Shown here in pieces: positions 34,667 to 43,846 of a DNA stretch of 64,000 bases. The position numbers were made by a program, and so were the translations under genes. Within the stretch, counting starts at the first letter, position 1, and each line of letters starts with the position of its first letter. This DNA is from Anaerolineales bacterium (GTDB taxonomy: Bacteria; Chloroflexota; Anaerolineae; Anaerolineales; Villigracilaceae): the NCBI GenBank assembly GCA_015075275.1, contig JABTUU010000002.1, forward strand, positions 62,001 through 126,000, read 5' to 3'. Below the pieces are notes generated by a model. It had not been told where the DNA came from. It searched no databases and saw nothing but the letters and a program-made list of their open reading frames with translations.

Positions 34667-35426
34667 TTTCGTCGGTTTCGCTCGCGTAGTATTGATACAG
34701 CAACCACACCGACGCCGCGCCGAGCAAATGCCAAATGGCGTGTCCTTGAACGAGGCTGGTTTCGAAGCAAACGATGCGGGCTTGATCGAGGATCCAGATC
34801 GCAAATGCAACGGCAAGCAGAATGATCCCGAGGTGTAATTTTTGCGCGGCGATGACCGGCGTTTTTTGTTTTCGATAATAGGTTTCAAAGAACAGGGCAA
34901 TAACAAGGACAACGGCAAACACGAACCGTCGCGTGTCGGGCAGAGAGAGTTGTAACGCGCTGAGAAAAAGGACGATGGCGAGATACAACCCAATCGTCGC
35001 GGCGAAGCGCAAATTCCGAATCCGCTCGAAGGCGTAGACGAGCATGAGCGTCGCCAGCATGAACATTCCCAACACGTCGAAGAATTGACCGCTGAAGGTG
35101 AGCGAGGCGTGATAGAACGCGCTGCCGACGCCGATGATGAGACTCGACGCGCCGAAGACGGCGGCATGACCGCGCGAGAAGCGCCGCGCGTTGTTGAACG
35201 GCATCATTGCCAGCGTTCCGCTGAAGATATATCCCAATGAGGAGATCGTGTTCGCCGTCTGGCGGATCGGGCTGTTTTGATTCGATCTTTCGCAGAAGCA
35301 ACCATGTTGCAGGCAGGTGGCGGGGCGCCAATTTGTCCAAACGGAGGCGGGCAGGCTCATCAACACGCCAAGCGTTACGGCAGATATCAATAAGGCGGTC
35401 AGAAGGGGGAAAACGCGCTTCATCAT
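34638..35426 (-). CDS. ceramidase-domain (CREST superfamily) membrane protein
   Basis: The protein has 262 residues and about seven membrane segments. Conserved parts are ERSNQNSPIRQTANTISSLGY near the N-terminus, GVGSAFYHASLTFSGQFFDVLGM (Ser, His and Asp of the CREST motif) and the late GHAIWHLLGAAS (two His). These are the usual zinc ligands of alkaline ceramidase-like hydrolases. The lipid substrate in this organism is unknown. It converges on and overlaps the methyltransferase gene. Confidence 0.82.
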   Translation of the reverse strand: MMKRVFPLLTALLISAVTLGVLMSLPASVWTNWRPATCLQHGCFCERSNQNSPIRQTANTISSLGYIFSGTLAMMPFNNARRFSRGHAAVFGASSLIIGVGSAFYHASLTFSGQFFDVLGMFMLATLMLVYAFERIRNLRFAATIGLYLAIVLFLSALQLSLPDTRRFVFAVVLVIALFFETYYRKQKTPVIAAQKLHLGIILLAVAFAIWILDQARIVCFETSLVQGHAIWHLLGAASVWLLYQYYASETDEIKSAPTQNT

Positions 35427-35577
35427 CGCAAGTATAAAGCCAGACCGTAGGAGATTGTTTCTTAAGCCGGAACGCTGATTTATGATAAAAATGAACTTGA
35501 AAACGTTTTATCCATTTTATCTGCGGCGAATTGCATTTGAGAAACGCTCTCTAAGGCCGGTATGTTAAACTTATGAC

Positions 35578-36591
35578 ATGGAAATCTGCTACTTGATCGT
35601 CTTTCCCGATTCGGAGACTCGTCCCGCTCCGATCAAAGAGCCGATTAAAGGCTTAAAAGACGCGCCCTACTTTCAACCGGTGGATATTGATCTCGTGCCG
35701 CTCGGCGAAGAGGTGTTTTTATTTGAAGGCTATTCCATCAACATAATGCGCCATCGCTATGACGACTACGCGCAAATGATCGAGTGCCGTTATCAGATCA
35801 GCGACCCATTCGCCTTGCCGGTCCTACAGACGCGGGCAAGCGTACAAAGCGCGCTGCAAAAACGCTACGTTCCGCAAGAACATTTACAAAGCGGAATGTA
35901 CGAAGAATACTCTATCTTACTAACCCAAGATGCGCCGCCGGCGCCCGACGAGTGGATCGAGAAGAACGCGCTGGGGCTCGCCAACTTCATCCGTTCGCAA
36001 CGCGACCGCTTCGACTCAGCCGAGATTGACGAAATACTCAGTTCGCGCATGCGCTACTCCGCCGAAGAACTCACGCTCGTAGATTGGGAAGGCGCGCTTA
36101 TCGTCGCGCCCAACGCCGACTATCGCTCCGATATCGTATTATTGAAAATCGGAAATTACCAACTGTTGCGCTACCGTATGCTAGATCAATCCATTGAAGA
36201 CCTATTAGACAAGATCAACGACTCGTTCTTCCGCAACAGACGACGACCCCGCGCCACCCGCGGACTCATCCGCCAGATCGCCGAACACAAGCTCGAAGTG
36301 ATGCTCGATTTCGAACGCGTCGAACAAAACCTCCTGCTCATCGGCGATTGGTACACTGCCAAACTCTACGCGGCAATCCAATCCGAACTCTACCTCGACG
36401 AATGGAAAGACAACGTGCGCGCCAAACTCGACAACCTCGAAAGCATCATGCAAACCATCAGAGACAACCTCGCTATTTCATGGGAAAATTTGCTCGACCA
36501 ACTCCAACTCGTCTTATGGCTGGCGATGCTGTTCGGCTACTTGTATCTATACCTTCTGGACGCCGGCATCATCGTCCTCACAAAGAGATAA
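35578..36591 (+). CDS. DUF155 (RMND1/Sif2-like) protein
   Basis: The protein has 337 residues. The end is the most telling part: LLIGDWYTAKLYAAIQ, YLDEWKDNVRAKLDNLESI, then a coiled stretch and a C-terminal membrane helix (LQLVLWLAMLFGYLYLYLLD). This pattern fits DUF155 proteins, including yeast Rmd1 and human RMND1, whose bacterial role is unknown. It lies five bases before the lipoprotein gene. Confidence 0.65.
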   Translation: MEICYLIVFPDSETRPAPIKEPIKGLKDAPYFQPVDIDLVPLGEEVFLFEGYSINIMRHRYDDYAQMIECRYQISDPFALPVLQTRASVQSALQKRYVPQEHLQSGMYEEYSILLTQDAPPAPDEWIEKNALGLANFIRSQRDRFDSAEIDEILSSRMRYSAEELTLVDWEGALIVAPNADYRSDIVLLKIGNYQLLRYRMLDQSIEDLLDKINDSFFRNRRRPRATRGLIRQIAEHKLEVMLDFERVEQNLLLIGDWYTAKLYAAIQSELYLDEWKDNVRAKLDNLESIMQTIRDNLAISWENLLDQLQLVLWLAMLFGYLYLYLLDAGIIVLTKR

Positions 36592-36596
36592 TCCTC

Positions 36597-37610
36597 ATGC
36601 TTCGACGCAAACTCGCTCTCGTAACCACCGCGCTTCTTTTCTCGACGTTAGCCTGCCGTGCCGCCACAAGGCTGATCTTCTCCGATACGCCCACGCCGCC
36701 GCCAACGTCCACCCCGTTGTCGCCGGCGACCCTTACGCCTACCCCCGCTTCCAACGCCAATTGCTCCATACTCGCTTCTCGCATTTTGGATGACGCTATC
36801 AACTTTGAATTCGACGATGAAGAAGCGTCTGAAAAGACTCTGCTCGTTTCCTACGTCGCTACAGGAGACGTCCTCAGCAAACCGTTTGACAGCGTCGTTC
36901 CCTCAAAGTACGCCGACAAACAGAGTGACCGCGCCACACAGACGGAAATCTGGAATTACTTCACGCGCCTCATCCCGCCGGAAGACAGGGCATTCGTCTC
37001 CGCATACGCCATCGTCACAGACGGCGGCGGAAACATCCTCGCATCGGTCGCTCAAAATACAAGCGACGCTGAAGATTGGATTCTCGAAGTGGACATCCTT
37101 GATGCGACAAACAAATACGTGCTCACGGTGACCCTTCTGCACGAATTCGGCCATTTGCTAACCCTGAATGCTTCGCAGGTGCCGCCCAGTTTAGCGATCT
37201 ATAACGACCCTGAAAGTAACGCCATCTACGAACGCGAACGCAAGGCTTGTTCCACTTACTTCCCCGGCGAAGGATGCAGTCTTTCCAATTCGTACCTTAA
37301 TCAGTTCTTCGAACGTTTTTGGCTCGATTTCTACGACGAATGGCAAAGCATTGACGCAGAAGATGACGAGACGCGGCGCGATGCGCTAATCGAGAAATTC
37401 TATACGAAATACGAGGAGCAGTTTCTGACCAGTTACGCACCCACCAGCCCGATGGAAGACATTGCGGAAACGCTTACTTTCTTTATCCTTACGCCCAAGC
37501 CCGAACCTGATTCGATCGCGAATCAGAAGATTCTCTTCTTCTACGAATATCCAGAATTAATCGAAATGCGCGAACAAATTCTAAGCCGCCTCTGCGTTGA
37601 ATTTCCGTAA
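36597..37610 (+). CDS. lipoprotein with an HExxH metalloprotease-like motif
   Basis: From ATG at 36597 the protein has 337 residues. A lipobox (FSTLAC) is followed by a Thr/Pro linker. The domain contains VTLLHEFGHLLTL at about residue 180, an HExxH zinc site; a possible third ligand is the Glu in MEDIAETLTFF further on. Cysteines in KACSTYFPGEGC may form a disulfide. A zinc-dependent extracytoplasmic peptidase is possible, but the family is not recognised. In-frame sequence upstream lies inside the preceding gene and is rejected. Confidence 0.6.
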   Translation: MLRRKLALVTTALLFSTLACRAATRLIFSDTPTPPPTSTPLSPATLTPTPASNANCSILASRILDDAINFEFDDEEASEKTLLVSYVATGDVLSKPFDSVVPSKYADKQSDRATQTEIWNYFTRLIPPEDRAFVSAYAIVTDGGGNILASVAQNTSDAEDWILEVDILDATNKYVLTVTLLHEFGHLLTLNASQVPPSLAIYNDPESNAIYERERKACSTYFPGEGCSLSNSYLNQFFERFWLDFYDEWQSIDAEDDETRRDALIEKFYTKYEEQFLTSYAPTSPMEDIAETLTFFILTPKPEPDSIANQKILFFYEYPELIEMREQILSRLCVEFP

Positions 37611-37636
37611 CGCCAACCCTTGTTTCTAAAAGGCAG

Positions 37637-37642
37637 TATAAT
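37637..37642 (+). promoter_or_regulatory. -10 box of lepB
   Basis: TATAAT, eight bases before the lepB ATG at 37651; leaderless-type spacing. Confidence 0.5.
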
Positions 37643-37650
37643 TCCGCTCA

Positions 37651-38268
37651 ATGGAAACGCTACAACCCTCTCAACAAACACAGCCTGAGACCTCCCCTCT
37701 CAACGAAACAATTCAACCCTCCGACTGGAAGCGTATGGGGCTAGACATCCTCGAAACGCTTTTTCTTGCGATCATCTTATACTTTGGCATCAACGCCATT
37801 TCTGCGCGCGTCCGTGTGGACGGCTTCAGCATGATTCCCTCGCTCGAAAACGGCGAGTATATTCTCGTCAACAAACTTGCGTATAAATTCGGCGAGCCGG
37901 CGCGCGGCGACATTATCGTCTTTAGTTATCCGCTTGATCCTAATCAAGACCTAATCAAACGCGTAATCGGTTTGCCCGGCGAGACGATCACTGTGCATAA
38001 TGGCGAATTGTCCGTCAATAACGTCGCCCTCAACGAACCGTATATCGCCGATCCGCCGTATTACGACGGTTCTTGGACCGTCTCGGAAGGACAATTATTC
38101 GTGCTGGGCGACAACCGTAATCAGTCGAAAGACTCGCACGATTGGGGCTTGCTGCCCATGCAAAACATCATCGGTAAAGCCTCTCTTGTTTACTGGCCCC
38201 CCCGCGAATGGCAAACGCTTGATCACTTCGATCACACAAGCGCCGCTGTGCCAGAGGCTCAACCTTAA
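37651..38268 (+). CDS. lepB: signal peptidase I
   Basis: The protein has 205 residues. An N-terminal membrane helix (about 30-50) leads to the catalytic Ser60 in GFSMIPSLENGE and Lys103 in LIKRVIGLPGE. Later boxes are GDIIVF, VPEGQLFVLGDN-like (SEGQLFVLGDN) and SKDSHDWG. It removes signal peptides from secreted proteins. The next gene starts two bases after its stop. Confidence 0.93.
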   Translation: METLQPSQQTQPETSPLNETIQPSDWKRMGLDILETLFLAIILYFGINAISARVRVDGFSMIPSLENGEYILVNKLAYKFGEPARGDIIVFSYPLDPNQDLIKRVIGLPGETITVHNGELSVNNVALNEPYIADPPYYDGSWTVSEGQLFVLGDNRNQSKDSHDWGLLPMQNIIGKASLVYWPPREWQTLDHFDHTSAAVPEAQP

Positions 38269-38270
38269 CT

Positions 38271-38579
38271 ATGAAACGCGAAACTCCCACCGCCCACTCG
38301 TTTGAATCGGATCGTATTCCCTGTGATCAATGCGGCGTAGGTATGCTGCGCCTGCAGCGCGTCGTCTACCTCGCCTGGCTGGGCGAAGAATTGGTGACCG
38401 TCCCCAACTTCCCAGCGCGAATTTGCGACGTTTGCGGAAGACGCGAATACGACGAACGCGCCATCGCTTGGTTGAATATTCTTCTCAACCCCGAAGCTGG
38501 GAAACACTCCCCCCGCCTCTCTCGAACGCAGCGCCCCGCTTCGCCAAAGAAAGCGCACCCTCGCCCGCCGCTGGAGTAA
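38271..38579 (+). CDS. YgiT-type zinc finger protein
   Basis: The protein has 102 residues. Two CxxC pairs, CDQCG and CDVCG, frame the YgiT/MqsA-like zinc ribbon with VTVPNFPARICDVCGRREYDE. The basic, Pro-rich tail is disordered. No toxin gene is beside it, so a toxin-antitoxin role is not supported. It sits between lepB and an unknown gene, each with short spacing, probably in one operon. Confidence 0.75.
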   Translation: MKRETPTAHSFESDRIPCDQCGVGMLRLQRVVYLAWLGEELVTVPNFPARICDVCGRREYDERAIAWLNILLNPEAGKHSPRLSRTQRPASPKKAHPRPPLE

Positions 38580-38585
38580 TCGTTT

Positions 38586-39128
38586 ATGGAAACCGCTTCT
38601 CGCACCCACCGCTTCCTCTCCGCCGACTTATATACTGCGGGGTATCGAGTTGTGGGAAAAGTTTCGGTAAGCGCCGGCGGTCTGTATGCCACGGTTAACG
38701 ATCCTACAAAATCGCATATTGAAGTGCACGATGCGCGTTTGGCGCGCATTCATATGCCGACAAAACTTGTAGACCGATTCGAAGCGGTCCGCTTGATCAA
38801 AACTCACATACATGCTTTGTGCGTAGCGCGGCGCGAAGACCTCGGTCCGGCTGCAATTGTACGCGGAGGATATACCAACGTTGCCAGTCTGCCCGTCCGC
38901 CTCACCTCTTCCGTTTACGAAACAGAAGGCAAACTTGAGGTTATGGGACGCTTCGATTTCGCCGCGTTAGTCGCCGACGCCACCCGCAACTTCGTTCCGT
39001 TGTTCGATTGCCTGCTGACTGCCATTTTAATTCCGAACTTGAAGATGGAAAGCCCAGCCGTCCTCTTCAACTGGGAGCATATAGATATGATGGCGTCACT
39101 CAACCAACGCGTCAAAGAAGAGAAATAG
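38586..39128 (+). CDS. conserved hypothetical protein
   Basis: The protein has 180 residues with no recognised domain. It starts METASRTHRFLSADLYTAGYRV, has mixed beta content, and ends in a charged segment (NQRVKEEK). It lies six bases after the zinc-finger gene and precedes tRNA-Glu. It could be a nucleic-acid or ligand-binding beta protein; nothing in the sequence fixes that. Confidence 0.45.
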   Translation: METASRTHRFLSADLYTAGYRVVGKVSVSAGGLYATVNDPTKSHIEVHDARLARIHMPTKLVDRFEAVRLIKTHIHALCVARREDLGPAAIVRGGYTNVASLPVRLTSSVYETEGKLEVMGRFDFAALVADATRNFVPLFDCLLTAILIPNLKMESPAVLFNWEHIDMMASLNQRVKEEK

Positions 39129-39141
39129 CCCGCCGAATCGC

Positions 39142-39170
39142 TTGACCATTGCCGGGGGCAATGATAAAAT
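39142..39170 (+). promoter_or_regulatory. promoter of tRNA-Glu
   Basis: TTGACC (39142-39147), a 17-base spacer, and TAAAAT (39165-39170), about 20 bases before the tRNA 5' end. Confidence 0.55.
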
Positions 39171-39189
39171 CCGCCCGCTTTATGAAGCC

Positions 39190-39262
39190 GCCCCCATCGT
39201 CTAGTGGACTAGGACGCAGCCCTTTCAAGGCTACGACCGGGGTTCGAATCCCCGTGGGGGCA
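39190..39262 (+). tRNA. tRNA-Glu (TTC)
   Basis: 73 bases. The acceptor GCCCCCA pairs with TGGGGGC, and the anticodon loop CTTTCAA carries TTC. The T-loop TTCGAATC and the D-arm GTCTAGTGGACTAGGAC are intact. The discriminator is A; CCA is not encoded. Confidence 0.95.
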
Positions 39263-39270
39263 CTATCAAA

Positions 39271-39296
39271 AAAGACTCGCCGTGCAGCGAGTCTTT
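39271..39296 (+). terminator. bidirectional terminator after tRNA-Glu
   Basis: AAAGACTCGC and GCGAGTCTTT form a perfect 10-base stem with a 6-base loop, followed by TTAT. The minus side also gives a T-run, so it can stop both tRNA-Glu and the convergent C45 gene. Confidence 0.82.
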
Positions 39297-39304
39297 TTAT
39301 TCCA

Positions 39305-40420
39305 TTAATCGTTCAAACGATAGGTATGATACGCGTTCCGGCAGGGATTGCCCCAAGCGATATGCATCTCGCGCGCGGTCAAGTCAATCGTCAAAGCGGT
39401 GATTGTGCTTTCGCGATCCATCGGGTCTACGCCCGCGATGTTGTGATTGCAGATCGAGTTGGGCAAGTTGACGTGATCTTTTTGAATCGTTTGCAACGAC
39501 TCGATCGTGTGCGTTGAATCTTCGCGCAACAAACGGTTTGCGCGAAAATAACGAACGCGCGATGAGATCAATTCTTCGGGGTCTTTCTCGATCCTCTTCA
39601 TCGTTTGCGAGAGGTAATGATTGGTATGAACCATGTACCCGTCTGTGCCGTGTAAAATATCAAAATAGCGGGCGGATACTTCGATAGAATACATCTCACC
39701 GCTCTCGTGCACAAGCAAATGGTTATATCCCGCAGCGCGATGCGGAACAAGCATTCGACCGATCGCGCCTGAAATACGACGCGAAGACAACACAGCGCGC
39801 GCCACAACCAAGCGCGGTATCCCTGTGCGCGAATCGTTGGGGTAGACCGAATCGATCAATTGGGCGATGCCATACGCGTTGAATCCCACATTCGGAAGCA
39901 AGCCGCCATACGTCATGGCAAGAAACGGCGGCTCCTCTTTCGGTCTGGCAGATACGACAAATACATCCGCTTCATCGGCGGGAACCCAATCTTCATTGTG
40001 CGCGGCAAGCACATGACCGTCAGCCGTTTGTCGCTCATTAACGGCGAAGCTAGTGCAACGCGTCAGATGGAGCGCATCCATGGTCACCGCTTCCATCGTA
40101 TTGAGCGTAACGATATCGTCGAAATCAACCTGCGCGCCTTCGGCTATGCCGCGCATTTCGTCCACATATTGCGGATAGCGTTCTTGTGCAAACGGCAGAT
40201 ATTTTCGCGATTGAGTCTGCGCGCCTTCCCAAGTGAGTTCCAACACTGAATAGGATTGATCAATCAACGAACGCGCGTTCTCGATGCTATGCCGCACTTG
40301 TTCGCGTCGCGCTTCCCCAATCTGGCGTCCCATCTCACGATGCGTTCCAGTCACTTCGATCAACGGCGGCGGCGTTTCATGCACGATCGTGTTCGGGATC
40401 TGGATTTCTCTAACAGCCAT
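39305..40420 (-). CDS. C45 family autoproteolytic acyltransferase/hydrolase
   Basis: The protein has 371 residues. The Ntn nucleophile is Cys122 in LTRCTSFAVNE, where precursor cleavage would expose the Cys. Family blocks are HNEDWVPADE, PFLAMTYGGLLPNVGFNAYG and NHYLS. The relatives are the acyl-CoA:6-aminopenicillanate acyltransferases and choloylglycine-like hydrolases. The native substrate is unknown. It converges on tRNA-Glu across a shared terminator, and a strong hairpin lies just upstream. Confidence 0.85.
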   Translation of the reverse strand: MAVREIQIPNTIVHETPPPLIEVTGTHREMGRQIGEARREQVRHSIENARSLIDQSYSVLELTWEGAQTQSRKYLPFAQERYPQYVDEMRGIAEGAQVDFDDIVTLNTMEAVTMDALHLTRCTSFAVNERQTADGHVLAAHNEDWVPADEADVFVVSARPKEEPPFLAMTYGGLLPNVGFNAYGIAQLIDSVYPNDSRTGIPRLVVARAVLSSRRISGAIGRMLVPHRAAGYNHLLVHESGEMYSIEVSARYFDILHGTDGYMVHTNHYLSQTMKRIEKDPEELISSRVRYFRANRLLREDSTHTIESLQTIQKDHVNLPNSICNHNIAGVDPMDRESTITALTIDLTAREMHIAWGNPCRNAYHTYRLND

Positions 40421-40440
40421 ACAACCTCCAAATAAATCAA

Positions 40441-40470
40441 TTCGCCCCGGGAAATCCTACCCGGGGCGAA
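40441..40470. terminator. strong hairpin between the bactofilin-like and C45 genes
   Basis: TTCGCCCCGGG and CCCGGGGCGAA form a perfect 11-base stem with an 8-base loop. On the minus strand it follows the bactofilin-like gene (stop at 40492) and is trailed by TTGATTTATTT, so it most likely ends the sigma-factor operon. It could also act in the 5' region of the C45 gene. Confidence 0.6.
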
Positions 40471-40491
40471 AAAATTATAACACGCTGAGTT

Positions 40492-41430
40492 TTACGACTG
40501 CGAAACCGGGAGGTTCGGCGGGGTGCGGTTCACGCGAATCTTCAGCAAAGCGGCAATTGCCGCGCCGACGCTCAATAAAACAATCAGAAATTGTCCTATC
40601 CAGCCTATACATGGGATCAACCCAAATCCGCCTCCAACCAACGTCAGCAAGAACGTGCCAACGCCAGCGACGATCACGGGAGACCAATTTTGATTCGTCG
40701 CTCTGGAAAGTCGTCCGCCGACTTCAACGCCAAGCGCAACCATGCCGAATAGAAAGGCAAATCCGACAACGATCAGTGGGATGATCGTCACAAACAACGC
40801 CGCGCCAAGTAGGATCGTCGCCAGCCCGACCGCGCCAGTGATAAGGGGTTGCACAACCAGAGTCTCTCCAGCGCGCTCGATCTGGGGCATCCAAAACAAC
40901 GCCAGTAACATGCCAAATCCTGCGGCAAAAACAGCGCTGAAAAATATGCGAAAGACCTTCCAAGCGGAGCCTAACGCCCAATTTGTGCGTAAGTCGTTTA
41001 TCGGTTTTTCATTCGATAATACCGCTTCAGGCTGATCGTTATTGATCACTTGTCCTTCAACGTTGGCGTTTTCTGAGCGTTCCAACTGTCCGCCGACGAT
41101 CATAACGTCTCCGCGCACAATTGCGCGCGAATCGAGGTTCGCCTGTCCGCCAAAAACAACGATGTCGCCATTAACAACGCCATTGCTCGCTATAAAGCCG
41201 CCTATAATGATCAGATCTCCATCGAACACGGCGTTTTCTTCGATAACGACATCTCCGCCCAAGACGACCAAGTTGCCGCTGAACGTTTCGCTACTTTTCA
41301 AGGTGAAATCGTTCCAAAAAACAACCATGTTCCCGCCGGAGCTCCAGCCTTGCGCCAATGCTGCGCGCGAGGGCAAAAGCGCAAATGTCGCCGTTAAGAT
41401 AAGGAAGAAAAGTCGAAACGCAATTTTCAT
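40492..41430 (-). CDS. bactofilin-like (polymer-forming) membrane protein
   Basis: From ATG at 41430 the protein has 312 residues. A signal peptide is followed by a right-handed beta-helix of the polymer-forming type, with repeats such as GNLVVLGGDVVIEENAVFDG, DLIIIGGFIASNGVVNGDIV and VFGGQANLDSRAIVRGDVMI. Several membrane helices then form a YccF/DUF-like hydrophobic C-terminus (about 180-300). The start overlaps the anti-sigma stop (TGATG), so the sigma factor probably controls it. It is likely to be an envelope structure. Confidence 0.75.
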   Translation of the reverse strand: MKIAFRLFFLILTATFALLPSRAALAQGWSSGGNMVVFWNDFTLKSSETFSGNLVVLGGDVVIEENAVFDGDLIIIGGFIASNGVVNGDIVVFGGQANLDSRAIVRGDVMIVGGQLERSENANVEGQVINNDQPEAVLSNEKPINDLRTNWALGSAWKVFRIFFSAVFAAGFGMLLALFWMPQIERAGETLVVQPLITGAVGLATILLGAALFVTIIPLIVVGFAFLFGMVALGVEVGGRLSRATNQNWSPVIVAGVGTFLLTLVGGGFGLIPCIGWIGQFLIVLLSVGAAIAALLKIRVNRTPPNLPVSQS

Positions 41431-41960
41431 CACGACCAAGTTCCTTGCGAAGCGCGAATCAACCGCCAAGTGGAAATTGACGAGATCAGGCTAAGCCCTG
41501 CCGCGCCGGAGATCGCCGCCATCCATATCAACGGTGTCAGGAAATTCGCCAAGACGCCCAAAACGACCAGGCTAGCCTGCAGCGAAGCCAATGCGGTGGC
41601 GAATAGGAAAGCGCCCCACTGAAGCCATGCGGAGATCGGCTGCGCTTGCCAAGTCAAGAATCCATCAAGATAGGGCCAAGCCAACCAAAACAACAGCGCG
41701 AAACCAAGTACGCTAAATGGGATAATTCCTAACAGTTTGCGTCTGCGTTCAGCCGCCTTCCAGAGCGCCAAGCGCGTTTCAAAGCGCTCGGCAAAACCGT
41801 CTGCCGGAGAAAGCATACGCGCGCGACGCAACATTTCATCCGTTGTCATAAGCGCCGCGCAAGAAGAGCAGTGAAGCGTGTGCGTTTCCAATTTTTGCCT
41901 TTGCTCTACAGATAGAGGCGCGTCATTCGACATTTGCTCCTCAAAAAACCGGCATTGCAT
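41430..41960 (-). CDS. anti-sigma factor with zinc finger and membrane helices
   Basis: The protein has 176 residues. The ZAS-like motif is HTLHCSSC (HxxxCxxC) near residues 27-34. The C-terminal half has two or more membrane segments (IIPFSVLGFALLFWLAWPYL, LTPLIWMAAISGAAGLSLIS). It would hold the sigma factor inactive at the membrane. It overlaps the sigma gene by 20 bases and the next gene by one. Confidence 0.78.
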   Translation of the reverse strand: MQCRFFEEQMSNDAPLSVEQRQKLETHTLHCSSCAALMTTDEMLRRARMLSPADGFAERFETRLALWKAAERRRKLLGIIPFSVLGFALLFWLAWPYLDGFLTWQAQPISAWLQWGAFLFATALASLQASLVVLGVLANFLTPLIWMAAISGAAGLSLISSISTWRLIRASQGTWS

Positions 41961-42546
41961 GGCGTTTCCTTTCTACTTGAATAGAAGCGTCGTCTTCTTC
42001 TTGCCACAGCCCCGCCAGCGCGCGACGCGAACGATGCAGACGACTCTTAACCGCGCTGACTGTTAATTTCAGAGATTGGGCAATCTCAACTTCCGAACAG
42101 TCGTACCAATATCGTAGAATGACTGCGGCGCGGTCGGTTGCATCGAGTTTGCTTAAGAGACGGCACAAGCGGTCGCGTTCTTCTCGTTCCATCGATTCAG
42201 CCTCAGGATCGAGAGAAGCGGGGTCCGCAAATTCGAAGGTCGTTCCATCGTCTCGTTCTTCATCCATCGAAAAAGCGGGCAATTTACGGCGGCGCAAGCG
42301 GTCAATACAATAATGCGCGCCGATCGAAAGCAACCAAGTAGTAAACGGGCGGCTGCGATCGTAGCGGTATAGGTTTTGATAAGCGCGCAGAAACGTCTCT
42401 TGCGCAGCGTCTTCGGCAGCTTCCGCCTCGCCTAACATTCGATAGCACAGGTTGTACACGTGCGCTTGATGCCGTTCGACAAGTTGCGTGAACGCCTCAT
42501 CGCTGCCTTGCCGAGCTTGAAGCGCCAAAGCCAGATCGTCAATCAC
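41941..42546 (-). CDS. ECF-type RNA polymerase sigma factor
   Basis: The protein has 201 residues. Region 2 is FTQLVERHQAHVYNLCYRMLG ... AEDAAQETFLRAYQNLYRYD, and region 4 is LDATDRAAVILRYWYDCSEVEIAQSL ... VKSRLHRSRRAL. The start is GTG with an upstream AGGAG; no ATG fits. It leads the sigma, anti-sigma, bactofilin-like operon. Confidence 0.92.
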   Translation of the reverse strand: MIDDLALALQARQGSDEAFTQLVERHQAHVYNLCYRMLGEAEAAEDAAQETFLRAYQNLYRYDRSRPFTTWLLSIGAHYCIDRLRRRKLPAFSMDEERDDGTTFEFADPASLDPEAESMEREERDRLCRLLSKLDATDRAAVILRYWYDCSEVEIAQSLKLTVSAVKSRLHRSRRALAGLWQEEDDASIQVERKRHAMPVF

Positions 42547-42652
42547 TCACACTCCTCATTCTATGTACGCCCAGAAAGATCAAAAGTTGCGGATAGAGCA
42601 ATAAATCGCCGTATCCACCCGACGAGCAGCCTGTTCCATCTCGCAAAAAAGG

Positions 42653-43846
42653 TTACGCGCCCAAGTCTTGCCTGATCAACGTTTCGCGTTGATTGAGCTC
42701 TTCCAGAATGCGCAATATCAGCCAGTAAACGATCAGCTGAATTCCGATCAAGAAGGTCATCGCGCCGCCAAGTTGATAGAACCACAGTCGCCCCATATCC
42801 CAGCCTTGCAGGCTGAGCGCAACGCTCGCTACGCCGACAATAAGTCCGGTCAATATTGCGGCGCTCCCCAACCAGCCAAAGTGACGATCCAGCGGGGCTT
42901 TGAAGATCGGTTTGCCAAACAAGCCTTGCTTAATCGGCTTTTTATAGAACAATGCCACGAGATAATTGAACGTGATGCCCAGCGCGAACATATTGACGCC
43001 CGCCACCGCTGAGATCATTCCTATAAACAGAATCGCCACGCCGATCGGGTCCAGCGTTGTAATGCCGCGCGCGCGTGCGACAATCACGCCCAACGCTACC
43101 AGCCCGGCAATCGTCCACGCCGCCAGCCCCAACAGCCCCAGAATGCGCACCGGGTTGTACGTCATCGCCGTCCACACCATGCTTTGTAAAAAGACGCGCC
43201 CATCGCGGATCGCGCTCAACTTCGATCGCCCGACTCGTTCGCTGTATGGGATCGGCACTTCTTCGATCTTAACGCCTTCATGCACCGCGCGCGTGCTCAT
43301 CACGGGAGTCAGGTTTAAGCCGTCAGGCAGCGGATAGATCCGCTCTAATATCTCGCGTTTGAAGATCCGCATTCCGCTCGCGCTATCGGTGACGCGATGC
43401 CTACCAAGAATCGTCAACAGCGAAGCAAAGATAAAATTCCCCACGCGTCGAACGAGCGGCATCTGGCTGCGCTCGCCCGCCATACGCGTGCCAACCACCA
43501 AGTCGCTTCCATGTAGGGCGGCTTCGCAAAGTTTGGGGAAGTATTCCGGCGGATACGTGCCGTCCGCGTCTAAAAAGCCAATCAAATCGCCTTTGGCTTT
43601 TGCGAAGCCGGTTTTCAACGCTGCGCCATAACCCTTATTGGTCTCGTGTTGAATCAGCGTCACGCCTTTAATTTTAGAAGCAATCTTCACAGTCTGGTCG
43701 CGCGAGCCATCGTCTACTACTAACAACTCTAAACGTTTAATGCCGATTTTTTTCAACTCTGGCTTGACCGCCAGCACGCGTTCGGCGATCTCAGCGATGC
43801 CGTCCTCTTCATTGTACGCAGGTATAACGATGGATAATATTGTCAT
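42653..43846 (-). CDS. glycosyltransferase family 2 with membrane tail
   Basis: The protein has 397 residues. The GT-A domain is [57 protein letters not shown] with the DxD metal site, and later [11 protein letters not shown]. Four C-terminal membrane helices follow (about 220-385). It resembles dolichyl- or undecaprenyl-phosphate sugar transferases. It overlaps the acetyltransferase gene by four bases, consistent with joint envelope glycan work. Confidence 0.88.
   Translation of the reverse strand: MTILSIVIPAYNEEDGIAEIAERVLAVKPELKKIGIKRLELLVVDDGSRDQTVKIASKIKGVTLIQHETNKGYGAALKTGFAKAKGDLIGFLDADGTYPPEYFPKLCEAALHGSDLVVGTRMAGERSQMPLVRRVGNFIFASLLTILGRHRVTDSASGMRIFKREILERIYPLPDGLNLTPVMSTRAVHEGVKIEEVPIPYSERVGRSKLSAIRDGRVFLQSMVWTAMTYNPVRILGLLGLAAWTIAGLVALGVIVARARGITTLDPIGVAILFIGMISAVAGVNMFALGITFNYLVALFYKKPIKQGLFGKPIFKAPLDRHFGWLGSAAILTGLIVGVASVALSLQGWDMGRLWFYQLGGAMTFLIGIQLIVYWLILRILEELNQRETLIRQDLGA

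Noticed and set aside
38271..38579. YgiT zinc finger as half of a toxin-antitoxin pair
   Set aside because: YgiT/MqsA is an antitoxin in some systems, but no toxin-sized partner lies beside it; the neighbours are lepB and a 180-residue unknown protein.
40441..40470. Riboswitch or leader element of the C45 gene
   Set aside because: A simple perfect hairpin directly after the sigma-operon stop is better explained as a terminator; no conserved aptamer parts were seen.
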